Below, piece after piece: positions 25,908-33,637 of a stretch of DNA of 52,150 nucleotides; positions within the stretch are counted from its first letter, which is position 1, and every line of letters starts with the position of its first letter. The stretch comes from Treponema sp. Its GTDB lineage: Bacteria; Spirochaetota; Spirochaetia; Treponematales; Breznakiellaceae. Under the pieces are notes generated by a model that saw only the letters and a program-made list of their open reading frames with translations, did no database searches and was not told where the DNA came from. The DNA lies in NCBI GenBank assembly GCA_031254315.1, contig JAIRUQ010000098.1, positions 1 through 52,150 of the forward strand, read 5' to 3'. Made by a program: the position numbers and the translations under genes.

Positions 25908-27101
25908 ATGGCAATAGCAGAAAGCATTCAAAACGCCCTCGCGTCCTCTTCCATGATCCGCAAAATGTTTGAAGAGGGCATACAGTTAAAAAACCGGCAC
26001 GGAGCGGACAAAGTTTTTGATTTCTCGCTTGGAAATCCCGATATAGAACCGCCTGCCGCTTTTCACGAGTTATTTGTAAAACTCGCGCAGGAGGACGAAA
26101 AAGGCTCTCATGGTTATATGCCTAACGCCGGTTACGCCAATGTGAGGGAAGCTCTGGCAAAAAAAGTTTGCAGAGAACAGAATGTAAAAGTTGACGGCTC
26201 TTACATTGTCATGGCATCGGGAGCCGCTGGTGGGCTGAATGTAGTAATAAAAACTATATGTAACCCTGGCGATGAAGTTATTGTGAGCCGCCCCTACTTT
26301 ATGGAGTACAAAGCATATACAACAAACCACGGAGCGAAACTTGTCGAAGTTGATTCTACGGAAGACTTCGATTTGGACTTATCCGCTATTGGGGCGGCGT
26401 TAAACGAAAAAACCGCCGCTATCATCATTAATTCACCTAACAACCCTACGGGGAAAATTTACAGCGCCGCTTCTCTTGCCTCCCTTGCCTCCCTCCTTAA
26501 AGAACATGGTAAAAAAACGGGAAGGCTTCCGTATATTGTCTCAGACGAACCCTACCGTGAAATCGCGTACACAGGCGAAGTTCCTCCTATCCTCAGTTGT
26601 TACAGCGAAGCAATTGTAGTCAGTTCTTATTCAAAGAGCCTCTCACTTCCCGGTGAGCGTATCGGTTTTATCGCGGTAAGTCCTGAAATTTCCGCCAAAG
26701 ACGATCTTGTAAACGGTTTAATTTACGCGACAAGAATTCTTGGCTTTGTAAACGCTCCGGCTCTTATGCAAAAAATAGTCGGTTCATTAACAGAAGCGCG
26801 AGTTGATGTTTCAATCTACGAAAAAAGGCGCGATGCTTTTATGGATGTACTGAATGAAGCCGGTATTGAATACGCTCTGCCGCAGGGCGCGTTCTATCTT
26901 TTTTGTAAAGCGCCAAAGAGAGCGAACGGAGAAAGCGATGACAAGGCTTTTGTTGAACATCTAAAAAAACATCTGATATTGGGAGTTCCCGGCTCAGGTT
27001 TCGGCAAACAGGGATGGCTGCGTTTTGCCTATTGTGTAGATGAAAAGATAATAAGCGCTTCAAAAACCGCTTTTAAGGAAGCGATGAAAAGCTGGCAGTA
27101 A
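25908..27101 (+). CDS. class I/II PLP-dependent aminotransferase (aspartate-aminotransferase-like)
   Basis: 397 residues. Fold-type I aminotransferase motifs are FSLGNPDIEPP near residue 40, ASGAAGGLN (cofactor phosphate), NSPNNPTGKIYS near 180, VSDEPYREI (PLP-binding Asp) and SSYSKSLSLPGERIGF with the PLP lysine near 240. It transfers an amino group between an amino acid and a 2-oxo acid. It follows thrA by ten bases with AAGGAG before its ATG. It therefore may supply or use aspartate-family amino acids; the exact substrate is not decided by sequence. Confidence 0.9.
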   Translation: MAIAESIQNALASSSMIRKMFEEGIQLKNRHGADKVFDFSLGNPDIEPPAAFHELFVKLAQEDEKGSHGYMPNAGYANVREALAKKVCREQNVKVDGSYIVMASGAAGGLNVVIKTICNPGDEVIVSRPYFMEYKAYTTNHGAKLVEVDSTEDFDLDLSAIGAALNEKTAAIIINSPNNPTGKIYSAASLASLASLLKEHGKKTGRLPYIVSDEPYREIAYTGEVPPILSCYSEAIVVSSYSKSLSLPGERIGFIAVSPEISAKDDLVNGLIYATRILGFVNAPALMQKIVGSLTEARVDVSIYEKRRDAFMDVLNEAGIEYALPQGAFYLFCKAPKRANGESDDKAFVEHLKKHLILGVPGSGFGKQGWLRFAYCVDEKIISASKTAFKEAMKSWQ

Positions 27102-27120
27102 ATAATATTTTATAACATTT

Positions 27121-27453
27121 ATGGTTAAAAACAAATATATTTTAGGTATACCTCTTATGCTGTTATGCTCCGTTTGTTTGTGCCTTGGTCAGCTAATATG
27201 GAAACTCATGCCGGGATATGATCCGTTATACATTCTTGGAGGGTTTTCAATTTATATATTAGGCTCTATTTCGATGATTTTTGCCTACAGAAACGGAGAA
27301 CTTTCTGTTTTACAGCCAATAAACAGCATGAGTTTTGTTTTTGCCTCTCTTATCGGAATATTTATACTTCATGAAGAAACATCCCTAATAAATATAATAG
27401 GCATCTTACTTATTGTAATAGGAGCCGTTGTTATTGGAAGAACCAGCCGATGA
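27121..27453 (+). CDS. half-size DMT/EamA transporter subunit 1
   Basis: 110 residues with four hydrophobic segments, the size of small multidrug resistance or ArnE-like proteins. LSVLQPINSMSFVFASLIGI and HEETSLINIIGILLIVIGAV match the last two helices of EamA repeats. Its stop overlaps the next ATG as ATGA, and the partner is another half-size member. The two probably form a heterodimeric exporter or flippase (inference). No Shine-Dalgarno is visible before the ATG; TATAAC lies just upstream. Confidence 0.75.
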   Translation: MVKNKYILGIPLMLLCSVCLCLGQLIWKLMPGYDPLYILGGFSIYILGSISMIFAYRNGELSVLQPINSMSFVFASLIGIFILHEETSLINIIGILLIVIGAVVIGRTSR

Positions 27454-27779
27454 TAGTGTCTTTTATAATACTTGTAGTCATGACTATTATAGCCTCATTT
27501 GGAAGTTTTTTAATTAAAAAAGCCTCTAACAGCGGAACAATTATTGGTATTTTTACCAATAAATATTTATATATCAGCGCAATTTTATATTTAGTATCGA
27601 GTGTTTTAAGCATGTGGCTTTTAAAAAGACTGGATTATTCAATTGTAGTGCCGCTGAACAGTCTTTGTATCATTTGGACAATGCTCATAGCGTATTTTTT
27701 TCTTAAAGAGAAAATCGGAATAGAAAAAATTATAGGAGTTCTGCTTATAATTTCAGGCGTTATTTGCATAAATATATAA
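27450..27779 (+). CDS. half-size DMT/EamA transporter subunit 2
   Basis: 109 residues, four hydrophobic segments. LDYSIVVPLNSLCIIWTMLI and FLKEKIGIEKIIGVLLIISG mirror the partner's helices 3 and 4. Translation is coupled to the upstream half through the ATGA overlap. Two different halves in tandem resemble ArnE/ArnF or EbrA/EbrB pairs. The substrate is unknown; no lipid A modification genes lie nearby. Confidence 0.75.
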   Translation: MIVSFIILVVMTIIASFGSFLIKKASNSGTIIGIFTNKYLYISAILYLVSSVLSMWLLKRLDYSIVVPLNSLCIIWTMLIAYFFLKEKIGIEKIIGVLLIISGVICINI

Positions 27780-27990
27780 ATGAGCAATGAGTAGTGAGCA
27801 ATGAGCAATGGAAGACCAGTTATCTTATTGCTATCTTCGCTCGCTGATGGGATGTCCAAAAAGAATATAAAACCACAGAGGACACGGAGTACACGGAGGT
27901 ACTAAGGGAAGAAGGGGCGGCGAGCGTATCCTTTGTGCCTTAGTGCCTTTGTGTGATGTCTTTTTGAAGGATGTTTTTTAATATTGGGGG
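27780..27990. repeat. dispersed short repeats between the DMT pair and the next gene
   Basis: No gene is seen here. 27780-27812 repeats GAGCAATGA-type units, also present at 52028-52042. From 27852 a stretch reads AACCACAGAGGACACGGAG and CACGGAGG, matching 46846-46890. It ends with CCTTTGTGCCTTAGTGCC (27930-27947), the right arm of the palindromic elements at 29755-29919 and 32653-32811. It looks like a deleted mixture of two repeat types. Confidence 0.65.
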
Positions 27991-27996
27991 CTACTA

Positions 27997-28026
27997 TTGA
28001 CAAAAAATTAAAATGTAGGATAATAT
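27997..28026 (+). promoter_or_regulatory. promoter for the small gene at 28033
   Basis: TTGACA (27997-28002). The -10 is TAATAT at 18 bp (28021-28026) or GATAAT at 16 bp (28019-28024). With TAATAT, the ATG follows after six bases, so the mRNA would be leaderless. Confidence 0.6.
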
Positions 28027-28032
28027 TTAATT

Positions 28033-28392
28033 ATGGAATGGGATTTTGGAAAAATTTATTTAATATCCATAATTGTAGTTATAATAGCAATGATTATTTC
28101 CGGAATATTTTCTTCTATTGAGAGAAAATGGAGAATAAATTTATTAGATAAAGAAGAACAAAAAAAATTAAATGATTTTAACTATGATGTATTAGAAATA
28201 AATCGTGTAAGAGACCAAAATTTTACTAGAGGCACATTTCTTGTTGGAACTATTCCTTTTTTTGATGAATATGTTAAAGTGTATGGTAAAAAAGATAAGA
28301 AATATTATTTAATATATCAAGGTAAATGGTCAAAAAGTGAATATGATGAATTAAAAATAATTATAGATAATTATAATAATAAGAAAAATTAA
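28033..28392 (+). CDS. AT-rich small protein with one membrane segment
   Basis: 119 residues. One hydrophobic helix (about residues 8-27) precedes a Lys/Asp/Tyr-rich soluble part. No lipobox and no recognised family. It lies alone between a repeat cluster and the xylanase gene, and is probably an orphan inner-membrane protein facing the cytoplasm or periplasm. There is no ribosome-binding site; the -10 box sits directly upstream. Confidence 0.5.
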   Translation: MEWDFGKIYLISIIVVIIAMIISGIFSSIERKWRINLLDKEEQKKLNDFNYDVLEINRVRDQNFTRGTFLVGTIPFFDEYVKVYGKKDKKYYLIYQGKWSKSEYDELKIIIDNYNNKKN

Positions 28393-28438
28393 TTTTGATT
28401 TCTGTATCCCCCTCTTTACTTTCTACTCCTTGCCCTCA

Positions 28439-28480
28439 GTCTTTATTCGTCTAATTCGTTCAATTCGTATAATTCGTTGA
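28439..28480. repeat. AATTCGT-unit repeat
   Basis: Short tandem units of the form TAATTCGT/CAATTCGT lie between two converging genes. The reverse complement continues into AGAGATCAACGAATTA and resembles 2353-2378, so this is a dispersed sequence rather than unique DNA. Confidence 0.5.
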
Positions 28481-28488
28481 TCTCTTTA

Positions 28489-29721
28489 TTAAATCTCAAC
28501 CTTCAAATCCTTCCGCCTGCCATCCAATTCAAAACCAACCGTCTTGCCCATGAAGGAAAGTTCGTACTTTCCCTTAAAGCCTTCCAGTTTGATTGAACCG
28601 TCTGCGTCAGAAACCGTTTGTTTTTCTGTGCGCCATTCATTTTCTATCTTGTTACGGAGCGCTTTGTACGACGGTTTTTCGCTGTTGTCGGCGCGAAGGA
28701 AGCCGGCAGGCGCGTGGAGCCATGCGTTGTCTCCGCCCGACCATGTTGTAATTGCCTCTACCTGCGGATGAGAGAAAAGAATATCGTACATTTCAGAAAT
28801 TTCCCGCGCCTGACGCTCCTCGCCCTCAGGCGTGGTTGCCCATTCTTCCACCTGCCAATCGTTAAGGTCAACGATGTGCGGCGGCATTAAATCGCCTGAA
28901 ATTATCGTGTTTTCCGTGAAATGAAGCGGCAAGCCAAAACGGGAAAATCGCGCAAGCACATCGTTGACTTTTTGTACTCCCCAATAACCTTGATGCTGGT
29001 GCGACTGAATACCGATAACATCAATTGGAATCCCTGCCTGTAAACATTTATCTATCAGTATTTCATATTCTTCTGATATATCAAAATCGTTGAGTAACAA
29101 AACAGCGTTCGGGTTCGCTCGTTTTGCCGCGGAGAAAACTTCCTTGACAATGCGTATTTGTCCGTACTCTTTGCATATTCGCGTAACGGCATTATCGTAC
29201 TTGTCAAAAATTGGCATTATGACAACTTCATTAATTACATCCCAAATATCGATTAAGCCCGCGAATGCCGATACATCACGTTCTATTCGCGCGATAACTT
29301 TTCGCAGAATTTCAGCGTTGGAGTAATTCATAAGCCAGGGGGCGCAGACTGTGTGCCAGCAAAGGGGATGCCCCTTTAATGTTACATTTCGTTCAGAAAA
29401 CCAGCGAGCCCCCGCTTTTACGCGCCCTTCGTCAGGTTGTCCTTCTTGCGGCTCATACCTGCCGATGTAGAAGGGCAGGGTAGCGTAATTGTTAAATCCA
29501 AAAAGTTTGCCAAGTTTTTCCTTAATATGAGATTTTCTCGCCTCATCAATTGCTTCTCCGCCCGGCTTTCCTCCGGCAAGTTCAACAGCTTCAAAACCGC
29601 CGACTCCAAAAAGAAACTGATGAGTTTTTTGTGTAACATTAACTTCCTGATTCGCTACAGGCGTTCCGTCTTTTTTTACAAGACGCAATTCAATTTCAGC
29701 TTTTCGATGTTTTAGATTCAT
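28489..29721 (-). CDS. GH10 endo-beta-1,4-xylanase, apparently without signal peptide
   Basis: 410 residues. GH10 motifs are KGHPLCWHTV near residue 116, WDVINEV with the acid/base Glu165, and LHFTENTI with the nucleophile Glu270. The enzyme cleaves beta-1,4-xylan or xylo-oligosaccharides with retention. The N-terminal 35 residues (RKAEIELRLVKKDGTPVANQ) are a short beta segment rather than a signal peptide. The product is therefore probably cytoplasmic and would act on imported oligosaccharides (inference). GAGGGAG precedes the ATG. The last 45 residues form an extra beta-rich tail. Confidence 0.88.
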   Translation of the reverse strand: MNLKHRKAEIELRLVKKDGTPVANQEVNVTQKTHQFLFGVGGFEAVELAGGKPGGEAIDEARKSHIKEKLGKLFGFNNYATLPFYIGRYEPQEGQPDEGRVKAGARWFSERNVTLKGHPLCWHTVCAPWLMNYSNAEILRKVIARIERDVSAFAGLIDIWDVINEVVIMPIFDKYDNAVTRICKEYGQIRIVKEVFSAAKRANPNAVLLLNDFDISEEYEILIDKCLQAGIPIDVIGIQSHQHQGYWGVQKVNDVLARFSRFGLPLHFTENTIISGDLMPPHIVDLNDWQVEEWATTPEGEERQAREISEMYDILFSHPQVEAITTWSGGDNAWLHAPAGFLRADNSEKPSYKALRNKIENEWRTEKQTVSDADGSIKLEGFKGKYELSFMGKTVGFELDGRRKDLKVEI

Positions 29722-29754
29722 ATTCTCCCTCCTCTACATTTTTCTCAAAAGAAC

Positions 29755-29919
29755 TCACACAAAGGCACGAAGGCGCAAAGGGAAGAAAGAAGAATTCAGG
29801 ATGCTGAGTGTACTCTTCAAGCTTTTCTCTTTAATCATTGAAATTAAGAAAAAGCATGGTAAGGAATGCGCCGTTATCAAATTAAGCGCCATCCTTTGTG
29901 CCTTCGTGCCTCCGTGTGA
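29755..29919. repeat. palindromic dispersed element, copy 1
   Basis: About 165 bp. The 27-base ends TCACACAAAGGCACGAAGG.. (from 29755) and its inverted match ending at 29919 differ at about three positions. The interior (CTGAGTGTACTCTTCAAGC...) is similar to copy 2 at 32653-32811. It carries no ORF and resembles a small non-autonomous palindromic repeat. It fills most of the gap between the xylanase and synthase genes. Confidence 0.7.
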
Positions 29920-29952
29920 AATATTATGGAATAATACAGTTGTTACAGCCCC

Positions 29953-31068
29953 TTAAATATCTTCAAACCTTATTCCTTCTCCTGCCGGAATAAAGTTCCT
30001 CGCGGCTCTCCCCTCTACAGAGTCTTCCCAACACGGCTCAAGACCGGGACGCAAAACTTTTTCAGTCCTCAGAACGGCGTAATCGTCCCTTTTTAATACT
30101 TCGCCCTTTTTAATGTCCCTAAGCGCGTGAATTGAACGGTTTGTTAAATGGTAATTGTCCTTTTCCGAAGGGGCAAGCTCTTTGACCCCGTCTCCCAAGA
30201 TTTGTTCCACAAGAGATTCCCCTCTCTCGCGGCTATAGTGGGCGATTGTCTCTTTTCCGCCAATTCCTACCGCGCTGTGAATTGCCTTCACCATTTGGGA
30301 AAATTCTCGCGGCGGCAGGGCGATTGGGTCATCAAGCCCTGAGTCGGTTTTGGAAAGACAAAAATGCTTTTCAATTACAGAAGCTCCAACGCTCACCGCC
30401 AATGCGGGAACCAACTGCGGGTCGGCGCTATGGTCGCTCACACCAACCGGAACGCCAAAAATCGCCGCGAGATTGGGAAGAACCCTCAAATTGTAGTCGC
30501 TCTCAGGGGCGGGGTAACTCGTTACACAGTGCAAAAGGCAGAGATTTGTCTGCGGTTTTATGATAGAAACAGCCCTTTCTATGTCGCAAAGGCGGGAAAC
30601 ACCCGAAGAAAGAAGCACAGGAACCTTCCATTCCGCTATTTTTTCAAGTAAACCGGTATAATTTAGCTCAGGCGATGCGATTTTTACCATTTGTGGCTGT
30701 ATTTCCCTTAAAATTGAAGCGCTTTTTAACCCAAATGGGGTGCAAAGGAACAAAATATTGCGTGATTCGGCGTATTCTTTGATGTCGGCGTAGAACTTTA
30801 GGGGTGTTTCAAGGGCTTTGAACCTGTCATATAGCCTGATTTTGCCCCCGGGAAGGGGTACTTCCCCCGTATTTGGATGGAGAATTTCATCGGCATAGAC
30901 CATTTGTACTTTTATACAAAGAGCGCCTGCCTCGTCTGCGGCAGAGATCATCTCTTTTGCCTTGACAATATCGCCGTTGTGGGAAGTACCCAATTCCGCT
31001 ATGATAAGGGGGTTTTCCCGGCTAAAACAAGCCCCCCCAATCAGCAATTTTTTTTCATTTTTTCCCAT
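29953..31068 (-). CDS. NeuB-family sialic/pseudaminic/legionaminic acid synthase with SAF domain
   Basis: 371 residues. NeuB-type features are IIAELGTSHNGDIVKAKEMI, IKVQM, FLCTPFGLKSASIL, VKIASPELNY, LLHCVTSYPAP, GVSDHSADP and VIEKHFCLSKTDSGLDD. The last 65 residues (SIHALRDIKKGEVLKRDDY onward) form the antifreeze-like SAF domain. It condenses phosphoenolpyruvate with an N-acetylated amino sugar to a nonulosonic acid used on surface glycans or flagellin. The exact sugar is not decided. No other nonulosonate genes are adjacent. Confidence 0.88.
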   Translation of the reverse strand: MGKNEKKLLIGGACFSRENPLIIAELGTSHNGDIVKAKEMISAADEAGALCIKVQMVYADEILHPNTGEVPLPGGKIRLYDRFKALETPLKFYADIKEYAESRNILFLCTPFGLKSASILREIQPQMVKIASPELNYTGLLEKIAEWKVPVLLSSGVSRLCDIERAVSIIKPQTNLCLLHCVTSYPAPESDYNLRVLPNLAAIFGVPVGVSDHSADPQLVPALAVSVGASVIEKHFCLSKTDSGLDDPIALPPREFSQMVKAIHSAVGIGGKETIAHYSRERGESLVEQILGDGVKELAPSEKDNYHLTNRSIHALRDIKKGEVLKRDDYAVLRTEKVLRPGLEPCWEDSVEGRAARNFIPAGEGIRFEDI

Positions 31069-31075
31069 ATAGTAC

Positions 31076-31104
31076 TCGACATATTGTAAATTTTTTTGTA
31101 TACT
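31076..31104 (+). promoter_or_regulatory. promoter of the zinc-ribbon/yebC/ruvC unit
   Basis: TCGACA (31076-31081), 17 bp spacer, TATACT (31099-31104). AGGAGG at 31123-31128 precedes the ATG at 31135. Confidence 0.65.
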
Positions 31105-31134
31105 AAAACAAGGTTAAATTATTAGGAGGCTTAT

Positions 31135-31359
31135 ATGGTAACCGTTTCTTGTGATGTTTGTAAGAAAAAAATTGATAATCCGATAACTGACAGGACATTG
31201 TTTTATTATGATAAACATCTTGTCTGTGAATCCTGCAAGGACAGCTTTGAGTTTAATATTAGAACCGATGTCAGGGCAGTTAATCCATTTATTATGGACA
31301 GGTATCGTAAGCTCATGCGCGATTCTCTTGACAAGGCAGTACAAAAGGGAAGAGCCTAG
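31135..31359 (+). CDS. small zinc-ribbon protein
   Basis: 74 residues with CDVC near residue 6 and CESC near 31, spaced as a four-Cys zinc site. A helical, basic tail follows. It may bind nucleic acid or protein; no function is known to me. AGGAGG and a good promoter indicate real expression. yebC follows after 44 bases. Confidence 0.7.
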   Translation: MVTVSCDVCKKKIDNPITDRTLFYYDKHLVCESCKDSFEFNIRTDVRAVNPFIMDRYRKLMRDSLDKAVQKGRA

Positions 31360-31403
31360 TTCCGGCGGAACTACAGATTTCATTCTCAAATTAAGGAGTT
31401 ATC

Positions 31404-32144
31404 ATGTCGGGCCACAGTAAGTGGGCAACAATAAAGCACGCCAAGGGCGCTGCTGACGCTAAACGTGGGCAAATGTTCACGAAGTTGATAAAGGAAATTT
31501 CGATTGCCGCGCGAATGGGCGGTGGAAGTCTGGACGGAAATCCACGACTGCGTACAGCTATTCTCAAGGCAAGAGCCGCCAATATGCCCAAGGACAATAT
31601 TGACAGGGCTGTCAAAAAGGGCACGGGAGAGCTTGAAGGCGTAAGCTATGAAGAGCTTGTTTATGAAGCCTACGCTCCCGGCGGAGTAGCGATTTTTATC
31701 GAAGTTCTTACGGACAACAAAAACCGCGCCGCGGCGGATATCCGTAACATTTTAACGCGCGCCGGCGGTCAGCTTGCGACTTCCGGTTCTGTTTCAAGGC
31801 TTTTTAAGCGCTATGGCATTATTACGGTTGACGGTGAAAAATACACCGAAGACGCTATAATGGAAGTGGCGCTTGAAGGCGGCGCGGAAGATGTTTCGCT
31901 CTCAGAAGGTATAATCGAAGTGACTACCGCGCCTGAGGATTTTGAAAGCGTTCTTAACGCTCTTCAGGCAAAAGAGTTTGAAACGATGAGCGCGGAAGTC
32001 AGTATGATCGCGGAAGCTGAAGTTTCGCTGGATAATGACGCGACTGCGAAAGCGTTAAGACTTATTGACAAACTTGAAGAGAATGACGATGTGCAGAACG
32101 TTTATTCCAATATAGCGATCCCCGAAGGTTTTGAAGCAGAATAA
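31404..32144 (+). CDS. yebC: YebC/PmpR/TACO1-family protein
   Basis: 246 residues, standard length. The N-terminus SGHSKWATIKHAKGAADAKR and KLIKEISIAARMGGG are the family signature, followed by NPRLRTAILKARAANMPKDN and YEAYAPGGVAIFIE. Family members act as DNA-binding regulators or as translation factors at proline stretches. AAGGAG precedes the ATG. The stop overlaps the TTG start of ruvC by 14 bases, a common yebC-ruvC linkage. Confidence 0.95.
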   Translation: MSGHSKWATIKHAKGAADAKRGQMFTKLIKEISIAARMGGGSLDGNPRLRTAILKARAANMPKDNIDRAVKKGTGELEGVSYEELVYEAYAPGGVAIFIEVLTDNKNRAAADIRNILTRAGGQLATSGSVSRLFKRYGIITVDGEKYTEDAIMEVALEGGAEDVSLSEGIIEVTTAPEDFESVLNALQAKEFETMSAEVSMIAEAEVSLDNDATAKALRLIDKLEENDDVQNVYSNIAIPEGFEAE

Positions 32145-32697
32145 ACGTACACAGCGTAAACATCGAAGGGTGCTGGGCATAGACCCAGGTCTTGCCAGTA
32201 CGGGCTGGGGTATTCTTGATGACGTAGACGGAAAGATTCAGCATATCGATCATGGAGTTATTACTACAAAGGCGGACAGCCCTCGCGCTGATCGCCTTTT
32301 TTTTATTTTACAGAGCATACGCTCAATTATCGAAAAATTTAACCCCGATTCAGCCGCTATTGAGACCCTGTACTTTGGCAGAAATGTTTCCAGCGCGATT
32401 CCTGTAGCTGAAGCGAGGGGGGTAATATCTGCGGCTATAGCGGAAAAGGCTATTCCCCTGCATGAATTTACCCCTAACTCAATAAAACTTGGTGTAGTTG
32501 GCAACGCCGCCGCCGATAAAAAGCAGGTTCAGGAGATGGTAAAACTCATCTTGGGACTGGACACCGTCCCCAAACCCGATCATGCCGCCGACGCTCTAGG
32601 GTCTGCGATTTGTGCTATTAACAATAGTCTACTCAATTCTTCGCAAAAGACCTCACACAAAGGCACGGAGGCACAAAGGGGAAGAAAGGAAGGCTGA
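32131..32697 (+). CDS. ruvC: Holliday junction resolvase RuvC with a repeat-encoded tail
   Basis: 188 residues from a TTG start. The catalytic acids are visible: Asp18 in GIDPGLASTGWG, Glu78 in AIETLYFGRN, and KPDHAADALGSAI near 148-160. It cuts four-way DNA junctions with RuvAB. Residues 175-188 (SHKGTEAQRGRKEG) and the stop are encoded by the left end of a dispersed palindromic element (32653-32811). The original 3' end has therefore been replaced; the core fold ends before the tail, so activity is probably kept. ruvA and ruvB lie 940 bp downstream beyond an inverted toxin-antitoxin module. Confidence 0.93.
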   Translation: MKQNKRTQRKHRRVLGIDPGLASTGWGILDDVDGKIQHIDHGVITTKADSPRADRLFFILQSIRSIIEKFNPDSAAIETLYFGRNVSSAIPVAEARGVISAAIAEKAIPLHEFTPNSIKLGVVGNAAADKKQVQEMVKLILGLDTVPKPDHAADALGSAICAINNSLLNSSQKTSHKGTEAQRGRKEG

Positions 32698-32811
32698 GCG
32701 TATTCTTCAAGCTTTTTCTTCATTAGTATAGAAATCAAAAAAAAGATATGGAATGAAACGCACCTTTGACAAGTTAATCGCCGTCCTTTGTGCCTTCGTG
32801 CCTTTGTGTGG
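32653..32811. repeat. palindromic dispersed element, copy 2, overlapping the end of ruvC
   Basis: About 159 bp. The left end TCACACAAAGGCACGGAGG.. (32653-32680) is the inverted match of CCTTTGTGCCTTCGTGCC.. (32785-32811). The interior aligns with copy 1 (29755-29919), for example at CTGAGCGTATTCTTCAAGC. The left arm is read as ruvC codons 175-188. Confidence 0.7.
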
Positions 32812-32843
32812 AAATTTGGGAAAAAATGTTATGACTACTAGCG

Positions 32844-33260
32844 TTAAAATTCCCAAGGGTTGATAATATTGATCCCTTCGATATCTTCAAAATCCTTCGT
32901 GTTCCTTGTAACAAGAAACATATGGTGGGTAATCGCCGAAGACGCGATTAATGAATCGGCGAATGGCAGTTTTCTCTGTATCTTCGCGCAAAGTCTTCCC
33001 CATTCCATCATCACATCGGAATCTAAAGTTATAATTCGTCCGCTAAACCATTCGGGTAATTTTGTGTATAGCCAGACCGATAGATCGTGTTTCTTTTTTC
33101 CGTAAGAGAGTTTTTCAATGCCATAACAAATCTCCCCTATGGTAATCGCGGATAAATACAACTCTTCCCAATGGACGGTTTCTACAAATGATTTTACATT
33201 CTGATTGCATTGTGTTTTTTGCATTTCAGAAATTACGTTTGTGTCTAAAAGGTATTTCAC
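32844..33260 (-). CDS. vapC: PIN-domain ribonuclease toxin (VapC type)
   Basis: 138 residues. The PIN acidic residues are in MKYLLDTNVISE (Asp6), TIGEICYGIEKL (Glu), PFADSLIASSAI (Asp) and VTRNTKDFEDI (Asp), in the usual order. Such toxins cut RNA, often tRNA, when the antitoxin is lost. The start overlaps the antitoxin stop by four bases. The module is on the strand opposite to the ruv genes. Confidence 0.9.
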   Translation of the reverse strand: MKYLLDTNVISEMQKTQCNQNVKSFVETVHWEELYLSAITIGEICYGIEKLSYGKKKHDLSVWLYTKLPEWFSGRIITLDSDVMMEWGRLCAKIQRKLPFADSLIASSAITHHMFLVTRNTKDFEDIEGINIINPWEF

Positions 33261-33529
33261 AGTGAAACCTTCCTCATTTCTTCGCTCTGGCGGCGGGGTA
33301 GTTTAAGAGCAACATCCCTAAGGGGGGAGTTTTGGATGAATTCGTAAAGGGTCTGCCTAGGACCGGAGAGTTTTTGGTAGTCCTCAAAGGAAAGGATAAC
33401 AGCCGTTTTCTTTCCCCGAACCGTGATAATTTGCGGCTTTGAAAAAGCCGATTTGATAACTTCACTAAACATAGCCTTTGCCTCCTGTAATTGCCATTCT
33501 GTCCTGTTTTTTACCAGTTCCTTCTTCAT
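33257..33529 (-). CDS. Phd/YefM-family antitoxin
   Basis: 90 residues. WQLQEAKAMFSEVIKSA and PQIITVRGKKTAVILSFEDY form the Phd-type DNA-binding N-terminal domain; the C-terminal tail should wrap the toxin. It represses its own operon, normally by binding a palindrome, and one lies 14 bp upstream. AAGGGG precedes the ATG. First gene of the pair. Confidence 0.88.
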   Translation of the reverse strand: MKKELVKNRTEWQLQEAKAMFSEVIKSAFSKPQIITVRGKKTAVILSFEDYQKLSGPRQTLYEFIQNSPLRDVALKLPRRQSEEMRKVSL

Positions 33530-33542
33530 ATTTGCCCCTTAT

Positions 33543-33578
33543 ATATAGTATAGTCTGACTAGTCTGACTATACTATAT
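33543..33578. promoter_or_regulatory. 36 bp palindromic operator of the phd/vapC pair
   Basis: Arms ATATAGTATAGTC (33543-33555) and GACTATACTATAT (33566-33578) are perfect inverted repeats. The centre GACTAGTC (33557-33564) is itself palindromic; only the single T on each side breaks the symmetry. It covers the -10 box of the minus-strand promoter, as expected for an antitoxin autoregulatory site. Confidence 0.75.
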
Positions 33579-33595
33579 TCTATGCCATCTGTCAA
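33567..33595 (-). promoter_or_regulatory. promoter of the phd/vapC pair
   Basis: Read on the minus strand: TTGACA (33590-33595), 17 bp spacer, TATAGT (33567-33572). The -10 lies inside the palindromic operator. Confidence 0.7.
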
Positions 33596-33625
33596 GGGAA
33601 TTCTTACTTTTTTTCATAAAAATGG

Positions 33626-33631
33626 TATGCT
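33626..33631 (+). promoter_or_regulatory. possible -10 box of ruvA
   Basis: TATGCT is followed by six bases and the ruvA ATG. There is no Shine-Dalgarno, and the -35 (CTTACT at 17 bp) is weak. If used, ruvA would be translated from a leaderless mRNA. Confidence 0.4.
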
Positions 33632-33637
33632 TGAATC

